From: Clostridia bacterium
GTDB taxonomy: Bacteria > Bacillota > Clostridia > Oscillospirales > Acutalibacteraceae
Assembly: GCA_017623235.1 (NCBI GenBank)
Contig: JAGAPN010000006.1
Location: forward strand, 1-64,000
Length of the DNA: 64,000 bases
Direction: 5' to 3'
Shown: piece after piece, positions 24,488-33,700 of the stretch
Numbering within the stretch: position 1 is the first letter of the stretch
How the letters are laid out: each line of letters opens with the position of its first letter
Made by a program: the position numbers and the translations under genes
The notes under the pieces: generated by a model
What the model saw: only the letters and a program-made list of their open reading frames with translations
Databases searched by the model: none
What the model was told of the DNA's origin: nothing

Positions 24488-25126
24488 ATGTATAAACTGT
24501 TTTTTAAGCGGGCACTAGATGTAATTTTATCCTTATGCGGTATTATTGTTCTCGCCGTTCCAATGCTGATAATTGTGCTGGCAATAAGGATAGATTCCAG
24601 AGGTCCCGCAATTTTTGCGCAAACCCGATTAGGCAAGGGTGGCAAGGAATTCAAAATTTTCAAATTCAGAACTATGGTGGTAGATGCAGAAAAGAGCGGC
24701 GTTTATTCGGATAATAAGGACCCTCGCCTTACAAGGATGGGAAAAATTCTCAGAAAAACTTCTCTTGATGAACTTCCACAGTTTTTTAATATTTTGGTCG
24801 GAGAAATGAGTTTTATAGGTCCCAGACCACCACTTACATATCATCCCTGGCCTATAGAAGAGTACACTGATGAACAAAAGAGAATGTTTGACGTACGCCC
24901 GGGTATTACGGGATGGGCACAGGTTAACGGCAGAAAGGGCGTAGAGTGGAATCATAGAATTGAGCTTAACGTGTGGTATGTAGATAACGTAAGTTTTTTT
25001 CTGGATTTGAAAATACTGTTTGTTACTGTATGGAAGGTGCTTAAGAACAGCGATAATGAAAATAAAGGTGCTACGGTAGTGGCAAGCGAAAAAACGGCTG
25101 AAGCAGAGGCTTCTGTTGTTCAATAA
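24488..25126 (+). CDS. Undecaprenyl-phosphate sugar phosphotransferase (initiating enzyme)
   Basis: A 212-residue bacterial sugar transferase (PF02397, PglC/WcaJ C-terminal type). One hydrophobic re-entrant N-terminal helix is followed by KFRTMVVDAE, KTSLDELPQFFNILVGEMSF, GPRPPL and RPGITGWAQVNGR, the catalytic core motifs. It transfers a sugar phosphate from a UDP-sugar to the lipid carrier and so starts repeat-unit synthesis at the membrane. The C-terminus has an extra polar tail. It is the first gene of the exopolysaccharide operon. Confidence 0.92.
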   Translation: MYKLFFKRALDVILSLCGIIVLAVPMLIIVLAIRIDSRGPAIFAQTRLGKGGKEFKIFKFRTMVVDAEKSGVYSDNKDPRLTRMGKILRKTSLDELPQFFNILVGEMSFIGPRPPLTYHPWPIEEYTDEQKRMFDVRPGITGWAQVNGRKGVEWNHRIELNVWYVDNVSFFLDLKILFVTVWKVLKNSDNENKGATVVASEKTAEAEASVVQ

Positions 25127-25140
25127 AAAAGGATGGTTAT

Positions 25141-25968
25141 ATGTTAAAACTAATGTATATTACAAATGACCCCGAGGTCGCCGTAATTGCAGAGGAATCA
25201 GGCGTTGACAGAATATTTGTCGATTTAGAATACATAGGAAAACAGCAACGACAGGGCGGTATGGATACCGTGCAAAATCATCACACCGCGGCAGACGTGA
25301 AAAACATTCGAAATGCGGTAAAGAAAGCAGAAGTTTTGGTGCGTGTAAATCCTATTCACAGTAAAACGGATAAGTTTATGGGTAGCGAAACCGAGATAAA
25401 TCGTGTAATAGATGCGGGCGCAGATGTGATAATGTTGCCTTATTTCAAGACCAAGGAAGAGGTTGACCGCTTTTTAGAGATTGTCGACGAACGAGCACGT
25501 ACAATACTTTTGTTCGAAACGGCTGAAGCTATAGACAATATTGATGAAATATTGAAAAATGATAAGATAGACGAGGTTTTTATTGGACTTAACGATTTGA
25601 GCCTGAGTTACGGTCAAAAATTTATGTTTGAGCCCCTGGCTGACGGTAAGGTGGATGCAATTATAGATTCTTTTAAAGGCAAGAGTCTGCCTTATGGCTT
25701 CGGCGGAATAGCATCTCTGGGTAGAGGAATGCTGCCAAGTGAAAAAATTATTGCAGAGCATTATAGATTAGGCTCTACCTGTGTTATTTTGTCAAGGAGC
25801 TTTTGCAATACCAACAATATAGACGACTATGCGGTTATTAAGACTGTCTTTAACGACGGTGTAAAGCAGATAAGGGAATATGAAAAGCGATGTCAAGAGC
25901 AAAACGGTGAATTTTTTGACAAAAATCGAAGGGTTGTTAGGTCTATAGTCAACGATATCCGCGGATAA
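25141..25968 (+). CDS. HpcH/HpaI-family aldolase
   Basis: A 275-residue TIM-barrel protein of the HpcH/HpaI aldolase/citrate lyase beta family. It has DRIFVDLEY near the start, LVRVNPIHS, DVIMLPYFKTKEEVDRFL, LLFETAEAIDN with the metal-binding Glu, and EVFIGLNDLSLSYG. The family joins or splits pyruvate or a similar enolate with an aldehyde. Its place in a capsule-type operon, directly before a D-2-hydroxyacid dehydrogenase and an AsnB-like ligase, suggests production of a non-sugar acid that decorates the polymer. That pathway is inference. Confidence 0.75.
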   Translation: MLKLMYITNDPEVAVIAEESGVDRIFVDLEYIGKQQRQGGMDTVQNHHTAADVKNIRNAVKKAEVLVRVNPIHSKTDKFMGSETEINRVIDAGADVIMLPYFKTKEEVDRFLEIVDERARTILLFETAEAIDNIDEILKNDKIDEVFIGLNDLSLSYGQKFMFEPLADGKVDAIIDSFKGKSLPYGFGGIASLGRGMLPSEKIIAEHYRLGSTCVILSRSFCNTNNIDDYAVIKTVFNDGVKQIREYEKRCQEQNGEFFDKNRRVVRSIVNDIRG

Positions 25969-25986
25969 ATTTTATGGAGAGATAGT

Positions 25987-26895
25987 GTGAATTTATTGAT
26001 AACAGGTGCATTCAGAGCATCAGAGGAACAATTGAAATTTTTAAAAGACCTCGGCTTTGAGGTCTGTTTTATGCAGGACGAAGCGGGTGAAATGCCAATT
26101 TCTTGCGGTAACGTTGATGCGGTAATATGCAACGGTTTATTTTTGCACCATAGTATTGATGATTTTACTTCACTTAAATTTATTCAGCTTACCGGCGCAG
26201 GATATGACCGTGTGCCGATAGATAAGATTAATGCTCGTAATATCAAGCTTTTTAACGCCCGTGGCGTTTATAGTGTACCTATGGCAGAATTTGCCCTTTG
26301 TGGTGTGCTATCGTTATATAAGAAAATGACGAATTTTTCCGAAAATAAAAAAAATCATATTTGGCAAAAACAACGTGACTTGTTAGAGCTTTATGGCAGA
26401 CGGGTGTGCATAGTGGGTTGCGGAAGCGTGGGTACAGAATGTGCCAAACGCTTTTCTGCTATGGGCTGCAGGGTCGTTGGCATAGATGCAGCTCCGTATC
26501 CAAATGATAATTTTGATGATATGTTTAACCTTTCGGAACTTGGAAAAACGCTTTCCGTTAGCGACATTTGTATACTAACTTTGCCGCTGTCTGATGAAAC
26601 CTATCATCTGTTCGATGAAAAATGTTTTGGAGCTATGAAGAAACAGGCCATATTGGTAAATATATCCCGAGGAGCTGTAGTTAAAACCGATGTCCTCGTA
26701 GAAGCACTCAAAACAAAGCTTTACGGTGCGGTATTAGATGTATTTGAAGAAGAACCGCTACCCGCCAGCTCGCCCCTGTGGGATATGGAAAACGTAATTC
26801 TCACCCCCCACAACAGCTTTGTCGGAGAGGGGAATAGTGAGCGGCTTTTTAATGTCATCATCAACAATTTCAAGGAGATCACTGGTAAATGCTGA
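25987..26895 (+). CDS. D-isomer-specific 2-hydroxyacid dehydrogenase
   Basis: A 302-residue NAD-dependent dehydrogenase starting at GTG 25987 after GGAGAGATA. It shows the Rossmann segment VCIVGCGSVGTECAKRF, LVNISRGAVVKTD with the catalytic Arg, DVFEEEPLP with Glu, and TPHNSF with the catalytic His. It interconverts a 2-oxoacid and a D-2-hydroxyacid. It may reduce the 2-oxo product of the preceding aldolase. Its last seven bases overlap the next gene. Another member of the same family at 62220 belongs to a separate context. Confidence 0.82.
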   Translation: MNLLITGAFRASEEQLKFLKDLGFEVCFMQDEAGEMPISCGNVDAVICNGLFLHHSIDDFTSLKFIQLTGAGYDRVPIDKINARNIKLFNARGVYSVPMAEFALCGVLSLYKKMTNFSENKKNHIWQKQRDLLELYGRRVCIVGCGSVGTECAKRFSAMGCRVVGIDAAPYPNDNFDDMFNLSELGKTLSVSDICILTLPLSDETYHLFDEKCFGAMKKQAILVNISRGAVVKTDVLVEALKTKLYGAVLDVFEEEPLPASSPLWDMENVILTPHNSFVGEGNSERLFNVIINNFKEITGKC

Positions 26896-28460
26896 AAAAA
26901 TTGCTGGACGCAAAACCAGAATTACAAAAACGCCTTTACGAAAAAGGTTTTTTAATAACGAATGCAGAAATTGATTGTCATAATGGGTATCCTTTTTACG
27001 GTAATTGGAGCAAAACTGTTTTAGGAAGATTTAATTTTTGGATCAATACCTCTGCGAAGCTGCATACTTTTATTTCCGATGAAAAAACTGTATTTCTGAT
27101 CGGTCATGCTTATAATCCGTACTCTATGGAGCACAATGAAGAACGTATTCTGGCAAGAGTAGCAGAGAAGTACGGCCACAGCGATTATTTCGATACAATA
27201 GATGAATTGACGGGAATTTTTTTGCTCGGAATAGTTACTGAAGAAAAGATCGAATTTCTTCTTGATGCGTCAGGACAACAATATGGCTGCTACGGAACAG
27301 TCAACGGCAAGCAGTATATTACCTCGCATATGCGATTGATCGGTGATCTTTGTGACATAAATACTGACGATTTTGTCGAAAGGCTTGTGAATTATCGTTG
27401 GTACAAATTAATGATGGGAAATTATCTTCCCGGAAACATCACTTGTTATGAACCTATTAAAAGAATCATCCCCAACACCTATGTAACCTTTGATGATGCA
27501 GGTTATAACATCCATAGGTTTTATCCCAACAAGCCAATTCAAATGTGCAAAACCCAGGATGAGTATAATCAAGTAATAAAAGAAGCGGCAGAAATCTTGA
27601 AAAATACAATGGCTTTGATTCCCAAAAAGTGGGCGAGACCGTCAATTTCTCTTACGGGCGGTATTGACAGCAATACCACCTTTGCTGCGGCAAACGGCAA
27701 TTACGATAAGTATACAACGTTCAGTTATGTGGCTATGCACAGAGAATCGGTTGACTCGGAGATGGCAAAAAAAATCAGCAAGCGGTTTTCTGTCGAACAT
27801 CAGGAATACATCATTCCAAGTGGCAATGAAGAAATCATAGATTTTGACATCTATAAAACCATTCTGAAACGCAACGGCGGAGATATCGGTTCCATAAAAG
27901 ACAACGACACCAGAAAAAAGATAGTTTTGATGAATTCTGATGTTTGTGATGTGGAAGTTAAATCTTGGATTTCCGAAACAATCAGAGCCTATGCATACAA
28001 ATACTTTGGCAGAAAAAAATTTCCTAAAAATCTCTCCGCCCGAAATTACACATCCCTTTACAAAATCTTTATTTTAAATCGTAAACTTGTTTGGGAAACC
28101 GATCGTCATTTTAAAGAATATTTCGAGCAGACCGATCTGAAAAATCACCTGTACAATTACGATGAAAGCGATTTTTTTGTCTGGGAAATGATGCACGGTG
28201 GTAAATGCGGCTTAGATATTGGCGTTATGCGTTCATGTTTTGATATTGACATCCCATACAACAACCGCAAACTGTTGGATTTGCTTTTGAGAATACCATT
28301 GGAATATCGCATATCCGATAAACATCATTTGGATATAAAAAAAAGTTTAAACAAAGAACTTTACGGGATGAATATTCGTGTTGTTAATCTTAATGAAACC
28401 AAGGAAAGAAAAATAATTGCTAACCTTTATTTTACCATAAATTCAATTCTACCGTTTTAG
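26889..28460 (+). CDS. Asparagine-synthase-like amide ligase lacking the glutaminase nucleophile
   Basis: A 523-residue protein related to AsnB. The synthetase half has the ATP pyrophosphatase P-loop SLTGGIDSNTTFAAAN (SGGxDS type) and VAMHRESVDSEMAKKISKRF. The first half keeps the outline of the Ntn amidotransferase domain (DASGQQYGCYG, SHMRLIGDL) but lacks Cys at position 2, so it should not hydrolyse glutamine. Such proteins use ATP to adenylate a carboxylate and join it to an amine. In this operon the carboxylate may be the hydroxyacid from the two preceding genes, or a uronic acid of the polymer. The activity is inferred. Confidence 0.7.
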   Translation: MLKKLLDAKPELQKRLYEKGFLITNAEIDCHNGYPFYGNWSKTVLGRFNFWINTSAKLHTFISDEKTVFLIGHAYNPYSMEHNEERILARVAEKYGHSDYFDTIDELTGIFLLGIVTEEKIEFLLDASGQQYGCYGTVNGKQYITSHMRLIGDLCDINTDDFVERLVNYRWYKLMMGNYLPGNITCYEPIKRIIPNTYVTFDDAGYNIHRFYPNKPIQMCKTQDEYNQVIKEAAEILKNTMALIPKKWARPSISLTGGIDSNTTFAAANGNYDKYTTFSYVAMHRESVDSEMAKKISKRFSVEHQEYIIPSGNEEIIDFDIYKTILKRNGGDIGSIKDNDTRKKIVLMNSDVCDVEVKSWISETIRAYAYKYFGRKKFPKNLSARNYTSLYKIFILNRKLVWETDRHFKEYFEQTDLKNHLYNYDESDFFVWEMMHGGKCGLDIGVMRSCFDIDIPYNNRKLLDLLLRIPLEYRISDKHHLDIKKSLNKELYGMNIRVVNLNETKERKIIANLYFTINSILPF

Positions 28461-28471
28461 TGAGGGATTCA

Positions 28472-29602
28472 ATGAAAAAAGTACTGTTAGTAGCAACTGT
28501 TCAAAGCCATATTGCCCAGTTTCATAAACCAACAATAAATATGTTAAAAGAGCATGGCTACACTGTTGAGGTTGCGGCACATGATAATCTCTATCTTAAG
28601 GAAGCTCTCACACTTACTGAGCCTGACCATGTATTTGAAGTTCCTTTTCAGCGTAGTCCATTCAGCCTTAAAAATTTTAAGGCGTATAAAGTGCTTAAGA
28701 ATATAATTAACGACGGGAGTTATGATATTGTTCATTGCAACACACCTGTTGGTGGAATTTTAACAAGATGGGCTTGCCGTAAGCTTAGAAAGCAAGGACT
28801 TAAAGTTATTTATGAAGCACACGGTTTTCACTTTTTTAAGGGCGGTTCTAAATTAAACTGGGTTCTTTGGTATCCTCTTGAAAAGTTTTTTTCAAGATAT
28901 ACCGATGCGCTTGTACTAATTAATAAAATGGATTATGAACTTGCAAAGAAGGATTTTAGAGCAAAATCAACTTATAGAATTCCCGGAGTAGGAGTTAACC
29001 TAACACAATTTAACGAAAAAGGAAGATGCAATTTAAAAGAAGAACTAGGAATTCCAAATGATGCTTCAATTGTTCTTTCGGTTGGAGAGCTTAATAAGAA
29101 TAAAAATCATAAAGCCGGAATTAAAGCATTGTCTTTAATGCGAGATCAAACTGTTCACTACTGTATTGCTGGCAATGGTCCGCTTTTAGATGAACTAAAA
29201 GCATTTGCTTTGGAATGTGGGGTCGAGCATCGTGTTCACTTTCTTGGGTATCGTAGAGATTTACCGTCGATATTTAAAGAGACCAATGTGTTTTTGTTGC
29301 CATCTTACAGAGAAGGTTTGGGTATGGCTGCAATTGAAGCCATGGCATGTGGTTTACCATTAGTGTCTTCCAATCGCCACGGCATTAATGATTATTCAAT
29401 TGAAGGCGTAACTGGGTTCAAGTGTCATCCCGATAATTATACTTTTTTTGCAAAAAGCATCGATACTATTATTGAGAATAAAAAGTTGTCAAAGAAGTTT
29501 TCTGAAAATTGTAAAGAAATTGCAAAGCAATTTTCACTGCAAGAGTCATTAAATCAAATTTTACAAATTTATAAAGAAATTTTGGGTGATAGTGAATGCT
29601 AG
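28472..29602 (+). CDS. Glycosyltransferase family 4
   Basis: A 376-residue GT-B glycosyltransferase. N-terminal part has SHIAQFHKPTINML, and the C-terminal donor domain has VGELNKNKNHKAGI, FLGYRRDLPSIFKETNVFLLPSYREGLGMAAIEAMACGLP, where the E-x7-E motif sits. It should add one sugar from a nucleotide donor to the lipid-linked repeat unit on the cytoplasmic face. ATG 28472 is preferred to GTG 28460 because GAGGGATTCA precedes it. The codon usage is AT-rich, unlike the flanking chromosome. Confidence 0.87.
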   Translation: MKKVLLVATVQSHIAQFHKPTINMLKEHGYTVEVAAHDNLYLKEALTLTEPDHVFEVPFQRSPFSLKNFKAYKVLKNIINDGSYDIVHCNTPVGGILTRWACRKLRKQGLKVIYEAHGFHFFKGGSKLNWVLWYPLEKFFSRYTDALVLINKMDYELAKKDFRAKSTYRIPGVGVNLTQFNEKGRCNLKEELGIPNDASIVLSVGELNKNKNHKAGIKALSLMRDQTVHYCIAGNGPLLDELKAFALECGVEHRVHFLGYRRDLPSIFKETNVFLLPSYREGLGMAAIEAMACGLPLVSSNRHGINDYSIEGVTGFKCHPDNYTFFAKSIDTIIENKKLSKKFSENCKEIAKQFSLQESLNQILQIYKEILGDSEC

Positions 29603-30642
29603 TAAGCATAATAGTGCCGGTTTATAACGCGCAGGATTATTTAGAAGGGTGCATTGCGTCGTTGATTGGACAAACGTATCAAAACATTGAAATACTGCTT
29701 ATAAATGATGGCTCAACTGATAACTCTCCGCTTCTTTGTGATAGATTTGCCGATGAAGACAATAGAATAAGGGTTTTTCACAAAGAAAACGGCGGAACGC
29801 ATACCGCAAGAAACCTTGGAATACAGCAAGCAAAAGGCGATTATGTAATGTTTATCGACCCTGACGATTGGGTTGATACCAATACAGTAGAAAAACTTGT
29901 TAGTGAAATTGAGAAGCACAATCTTGATGTGGTTAGATTTAATTATGTTAAAGAGTTTGGCGAGCATTCAGTGGCTAAATCTAATACATTTGTATCGGAA
30001 GAAGTTTGTTGGGGCGAAAATTGCAGAAATGTATGCCGTCAAACAATTGGACTTATTAAAGATGAGTTAAAGCATCCCGAAAATCTTAATTTTTTGGCAT
30101 CTGTTTGTTTTGCAACATACAAAAAAAGTATAATCATTGAAAGCGATATTAAATTTGTAAATATTCGCGAAATTGCAACATTCTCCGACGGCCTTTTTAA
30201 CATTGCTTTTTTAATGAGAGCAAACAGTTTTAAATTTATAGATAAATGCTTTTATCATTATAGAAAGTGTAATGCCGCATCGGCAACCTCAAATTATAGA
30301 CCCGATTTTTTAAAGCGTCAGATGATAATGTTTGGTTATATGGAGCAAATGGTTAAGGAAATTGATCGCAAAGAGTGTTATGAAGCATTCAATAATCGCA
30401 TTGCGTTAAGCACAATGGAAATGTGTATTAATGCTTTATTAAGTGATAAAGGGTTCGTAAACAAATATAAAGAAATCAAATTTATTCTTAATAACTCCGC
30501 ACATAAAAACGCATATAAACAGTTTGCATTAAAGCACTTTTCACTTAAATGGAGAATATATTATTTCTTTGTTAAATACAGAATGACAATTTTTGTTTAT
30601 GCTATGTCTTATGCAATAAGAAAGATTCAAAAGAGGGGATAA
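29596..30642 (+). CDS. Glycosyltransferase family 2
   Basis: A 348-residue GT-A transferase starting VSIIVPVYNAQDYLEGCIASL, with INDGSTDNS and the metal-binding FIDPDDWVD. The C-terminal 150 residues have no recognised domain. It overlaps the previous gene by seven bases. Donor and acceptor sugars are not predictable. Confidence 0.9.
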   Translation: MLVSIIVPVYNAQDYLEGCIASLIGQTYQNIEILLINDGSTDNSPLLCDRFADEDNRIRVFHKENGGTHTARNLGIQQAKGDYVMFIDPDDWVDTNTVEKLVSEIEKHNLDVVRFNYVKEFGEHSVAKSNTFVSEEVCWGENCRNVCRQTIGLIKDELKHPENLNFLASVCFATYKKSIIIESDIKFVNIREIATFSDGLFNIAFLMRANSFKFIDKCFYHYRKCNAASATSNYRPDFLKRQMIMFGYMEQMVKEIDRKECYEAFNNRIALSTMEMCINALLSDKGFVNKYKEIKFILNNSAHKNAYKQFALKHFSLKWRIYYFFVKYRMTIFVYAMSYAIRKIQKRG

Positions 30643-30646
30643 TGGT

Positions 30647-31561
30647 ATGTCGTTCAAACCACTTGTTTCCATAATAATTCCTTTATACAACGGTTCCAAT
30701 TATATTGAAGAAGCAATATGTTCGGCCCTTGCTCAAGACTATGAGAAAAAAGAAATCATTGTTGTAAACGATGGTTCGACCGATGATGGAGCAGGAAGAG
30801 ATATATGTACTAAATATGCTGATAAGATAATGTATCTCGAAAAAGATAATGGCGGCTGCGCTTCTGCCCTGAATTATGGCATTAAAGCGGCTAAGGGCGA
30901 ATATATAGCGTGGCTCTCTCACGATGATCTTTATCTGCCAAGCAAGCTTTCTTATCAGGTAGAGTGTTATGAAAAGCACAGTCTTGACAAAAGTAACATG
31001 GTTATTTGTAATTACGGTGGTTTGATTGATAAAGACGGAACGCCTTTATTTCATCCCCATGTTAAAGAATGCTTGAATTTATCGGCGCAAAAGTTTTTTT
31101 CTTACTTACTGTTCAATCAATGCACAAATGGATGTGGAATGTTAATTCCTAAAACTATTTTTGAAAAAGGACTTTACTTTAACGAAAATATGAGATTTGT
31201 GCTGGACTGGAATCTTTGGCTTAAGTTTGCCGCAAATGGAGTAGGCGCATATATTGATAGCACCGAACTGGTTAAAAACCGTGTCCACGGCGGTCAGGTA
31301 ACTGTTAAGCAAAAAGAACTTCATAAAAAAGAGGCTGAAGAAACCGTTGCGGAACTGTTTGAAATGCTAAAATCTTTCGAACCTTTTTATCTAAAAGAAC
31401 TTTATGTTTTTGCATTTGCAACAAATAAGCCTATTGTTAAGGAAATTAAATTATATGCAAAAGAATGCAATATTAAACTAAATTGTTACACAGCAAGTAT
31501 TATGTATTTAAAAATTCACATTAGGAATGTTTTGAAAAAGATTTATCATAAATTCAGATGA
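30647..31561 (+). CDS. Glycosyltransferase family 2
   Basis: A 304-residue GT-A transferase: VSIIIPLYNGSNYIEEAICSAL, VNDGSTDDG, and WLSHDDLYLPSKL as the DxD region. The motif RFVLDWNLWLKF in the second half is common in capsule GT2 enzymes. It lies four bases after the previous GT2 gene in the same transcript. Confidence 0.9.
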   Translation: MSFKPLVSIIIPLYNGSNYIEEAICSALAQDYEKKEIIVVNDGSTDDGAGRDICTKYADKIMYLEKDNGGCASALNYGIKAAKGEYIAWLSHDDLYLPSKLSYQVECYEKHSLDKSNMVICNYGGLIDKDGTPLFHPHVKECLNLSAQKFFSYLLFNQCTNGCGMLIPKTIFEKGLYFNENMRFVLDWNLWLKFAANGVGAYIDSTELVKNRVHGGQVTVKQKELHKKEAEETVAELFEMLKSFEPFYLKELYVFAFATNKPIVKEIKLYAKECNIKLNCYTASIMYLKIHIRNVLKKIYHKFR

Positions 31562-31581
31562 ATCATAGCTTTGGAGGATAT

Positions 31582-32607
31582 ATGATACTTTTTTTATTTC
31601 TTTTACTTTTGGTTACTTCTTTTAAGTGTAAGATTTCCAGAACTTCTTTTTATAAAGACTATTTATCTCGTGAGCAAACATTATGTGTAAACGGCATTTT
31701 TATGGCATACATATTACTGAGCCATACGTTTAACGTTTATTCTTCGTCAAATATTTTAAATGATAGTTTCAACGCAATACAAATTTATTTAGGTCAGTTT
31801 CCTGTTGTTCCAATCTTGTTCTTTTCAGGATATGGCATTATGGAGTCAATAAAGCATAAAGAAAACTATATTAAAAACTTCCCTAAACAAAGATTATTAA
31901 AATTTTATTATAAATTTTTCCTTATCACTCTGATTTATGTTGTGTTAAATATTTTATTACGTGAATACGACCTTACCACAGTTTTGCTTTCATTCACAGG
32001 CTTTGAAAGCATCGGTAACGGCGGTTGGTACATTGGCGTTACGCTTGCGGTTTATATCTTTGTTATTGTTTGCTTCAACATCTTCAAAAACAAACCTGCA
32101 TTGGCAGCAACAATGGTAACGGTACTTACTGCCATAATGATGTTTATTGAAATGAAGCTCGACTTTCCCACATACTATTACAGCACTATGATTTTCATGC
32201 CGTTAGGTCTTTGTTTCTCATTGGTAAAACATAGATTTGATGCAATTGTGATGAAGAATAACTTTGCGTGGGCCGTTAGTTTAGTTCTATGCTTAGGTCT
32301 TTCTGTATTTTTCAATATTTTAACTGATAAGAGTTTTATTTTCTATCCAGTTTGGTGTTTCTTCGGACTTGTTGCATTGATGATATTATGCATGAAGGTT
32401 AGAATTAACAACGCAATTTTGCTATGGATTGGTCAAACATCTTTATATAACTTTATTTTACAAAGAATCCCCCACAAATTGTTGCTATTACTTAACCTGA
32501 ATGATATGACTTTTTATGTGTTTACCTTCGTTGCAACATTTATACTTATTCTTATTGCTGATAAGTTATTTAAACCCATCGACAAGCTTTTTGAAAATAA
32601 AGGATAG
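31582..32607 (+). CDS. Membrane acyltransferase (acyltransferase-3 family)
   Basis: A 341-residue membrane protein with about ten hydrophobic helices. Near the N-terminus, SREQTLCVNGIFMAYILLSHT matches the start of acyltransferase-3 (PF01757) proteins, with His in the first core helix. FGxxG-like FFSGYGIMES and GGWYIGVTLAVYIF support this. It probably O-acetylates the polysaccharide. ATG 31582 is preferred because GGAGGATAT precedes it; an upstream ATG at 31558 overlaps the previous stop without a ribosome site. Confidence 0.7.
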   Translation: MILFLFLLLLVTSFKCKISRTSFYKDYLSREQTLCVNGIFMAYILLSHTFNVYSSSNILNDSFNAIQIYLGQFPVVPILFFSGYGIMESIKHKENYIKNFPKQRLLKFYYKFFLITLIYVVLNILLREYDLTTVLLSFTGFESIGNGGWYIGVTLAVYIFVIVCFNIFKNKPALAATMVTVLTAIMMFIEMKLDFPTYYYSTMIFMPLGLCFSLVKHRFDAIVMKNNFAWAVSLVLCLGLSVFFNILTDKSFIFYPVWCFFGLVALMILCMKVRINNAILLWIGQTSLYNFILQRIPHKLLLLLNLNDMTFYVFTFVATFILILIADKLFKPIDKLFENKG

Positions 32608-32630
32608 CGCAGACTTAAGGAGTGTAAAAC

Positions 32631-33692
32631 TTGACAATATATCTTATAAACATTGTATCAATATTGTTATTTGGTTATTTGTTTTTATACCATTGGTCAG
32701 GTAAGGATAATAAAAAAATTTATTGTGGACTTGTGGCTTTTCAGTGGATATTGATTTCAGGACTTCGTAATTGGTCTGTTGGAGCAGACACATACGCATA
32801 TTATTTACAGTTTGAAGATGTCAAAAGAATGTCCTGGTCAAAAATTTTTGCTAATATAGTTGACTATCTATTCAATGGATTGGATGTAAAAGACCCCGGT
32901 TATACTTTGGTTGAAAAATTTTTTCAGATATTTTCCGGTGATTATCAGGTTTATTTGGTTTTCATAGCGTTACTTTTTACGAGCTTTATGGCGGTTTGGA
33001 TTTATCGCAATTCTTCTATGCCCGAAATAAGCTTTTTAATTTTTTCAGTTCTTTTCTATGCTTTCTATGCTGTTACGGGCCACCGGCAGACCATAGCTAC
33101 AGCTCTTGTAGTATTTCTTGGATATAAGTACATTAAAGAACGAAAACTGATAAAATTTGCGCTCCTATCGTTTGGGGCATTTTTGATACACAAATCTTCT
33201 CTGGTTTTTGCGCCGTTTTATTTTATTGCTAATATTCCTATCACTCCTCTTTATGTTGTTGTTGCTGCCATAGTTATAATAATTGTAACGATGCTGGGTA
33301 AACAGCTTTATGGCGCAGTTGCCGAGTGGATGGGATTTGGTGAAGGTGCGATTGATTATGATGTAGGTGGTGCGGAAACCTATGCGACGGTCTTAACTCT
33401 AATATGTCTAATCGTTTTATTTTTCTATATATACTACAAGGACCGAGTACCGTATCCCAGGCATATTTTTAATATAACCCTTCTAACTCTGATGTCGTCA
33501 TTACTTGTATTCCAGAATCAGTCATTTATGCGTGTTCAGCAGAATTATTCACTATTTTTGATGATATCATTGCCTGAAGTTGTATTATCCTTTGATAAAA
33601 AATTCAGATTGTTGGTTTATGCATGCGCTGTAGTTGTTCTGGTGCTATATCTTGTTAGAAACAATCCGACATATTTATTTTTCTGGCAATAG
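32631..33692 (+). CDS. EpsG-family polysaccharide polymerase
   Basis: A 353-residue membrane protein with about ten helices. SGLRNWSVGADTYAYYLQF near the start and YAVTGHRQTIATALVVF are typical of EpsG (PF14897), which acts as the Wzy-type polymerase in Gram-positive exopolysaccharide clusters. It would join repeat units on the outer face of the membrane. It begins with TTG 32631 after AAGGAGTGTAAAAC. There is no other polymerase candidate in the operon. Confidence 0.82.
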   Translation: MTIYLINIVSILLFGYLFLYHWSGKDNKKIYCGLVAFQWILISGLRNWSVGADTYAYYLQFEDVKRMSWSKIFANIVDYLFNGLDVKDPGYTLVEKFFQIFSGDYQVYLVFIALLFTSFMAVWIYRNSSMPEISFLIFSVLFYAFYAVTGHRQTIATALVVFLGYKYIKERKLIKFALLSFGAFLIHKSSLVFAPFYFIANIPITPLYVVVAAIVIIIVTMLGKQLYGAVAEWMGFGEGAIDYDVGGAETYATVLTLICLIVLFFYIYYKDRVPYPRHIFNITLLTLMSSLLVFQNQSFMRVQQNYSLFLMISLPEVVLSFDKKFRLLVYACAVVVLVLYLVRNNPTYLFFWQ

Positions 33693-33700
33693 GAGGTAAA

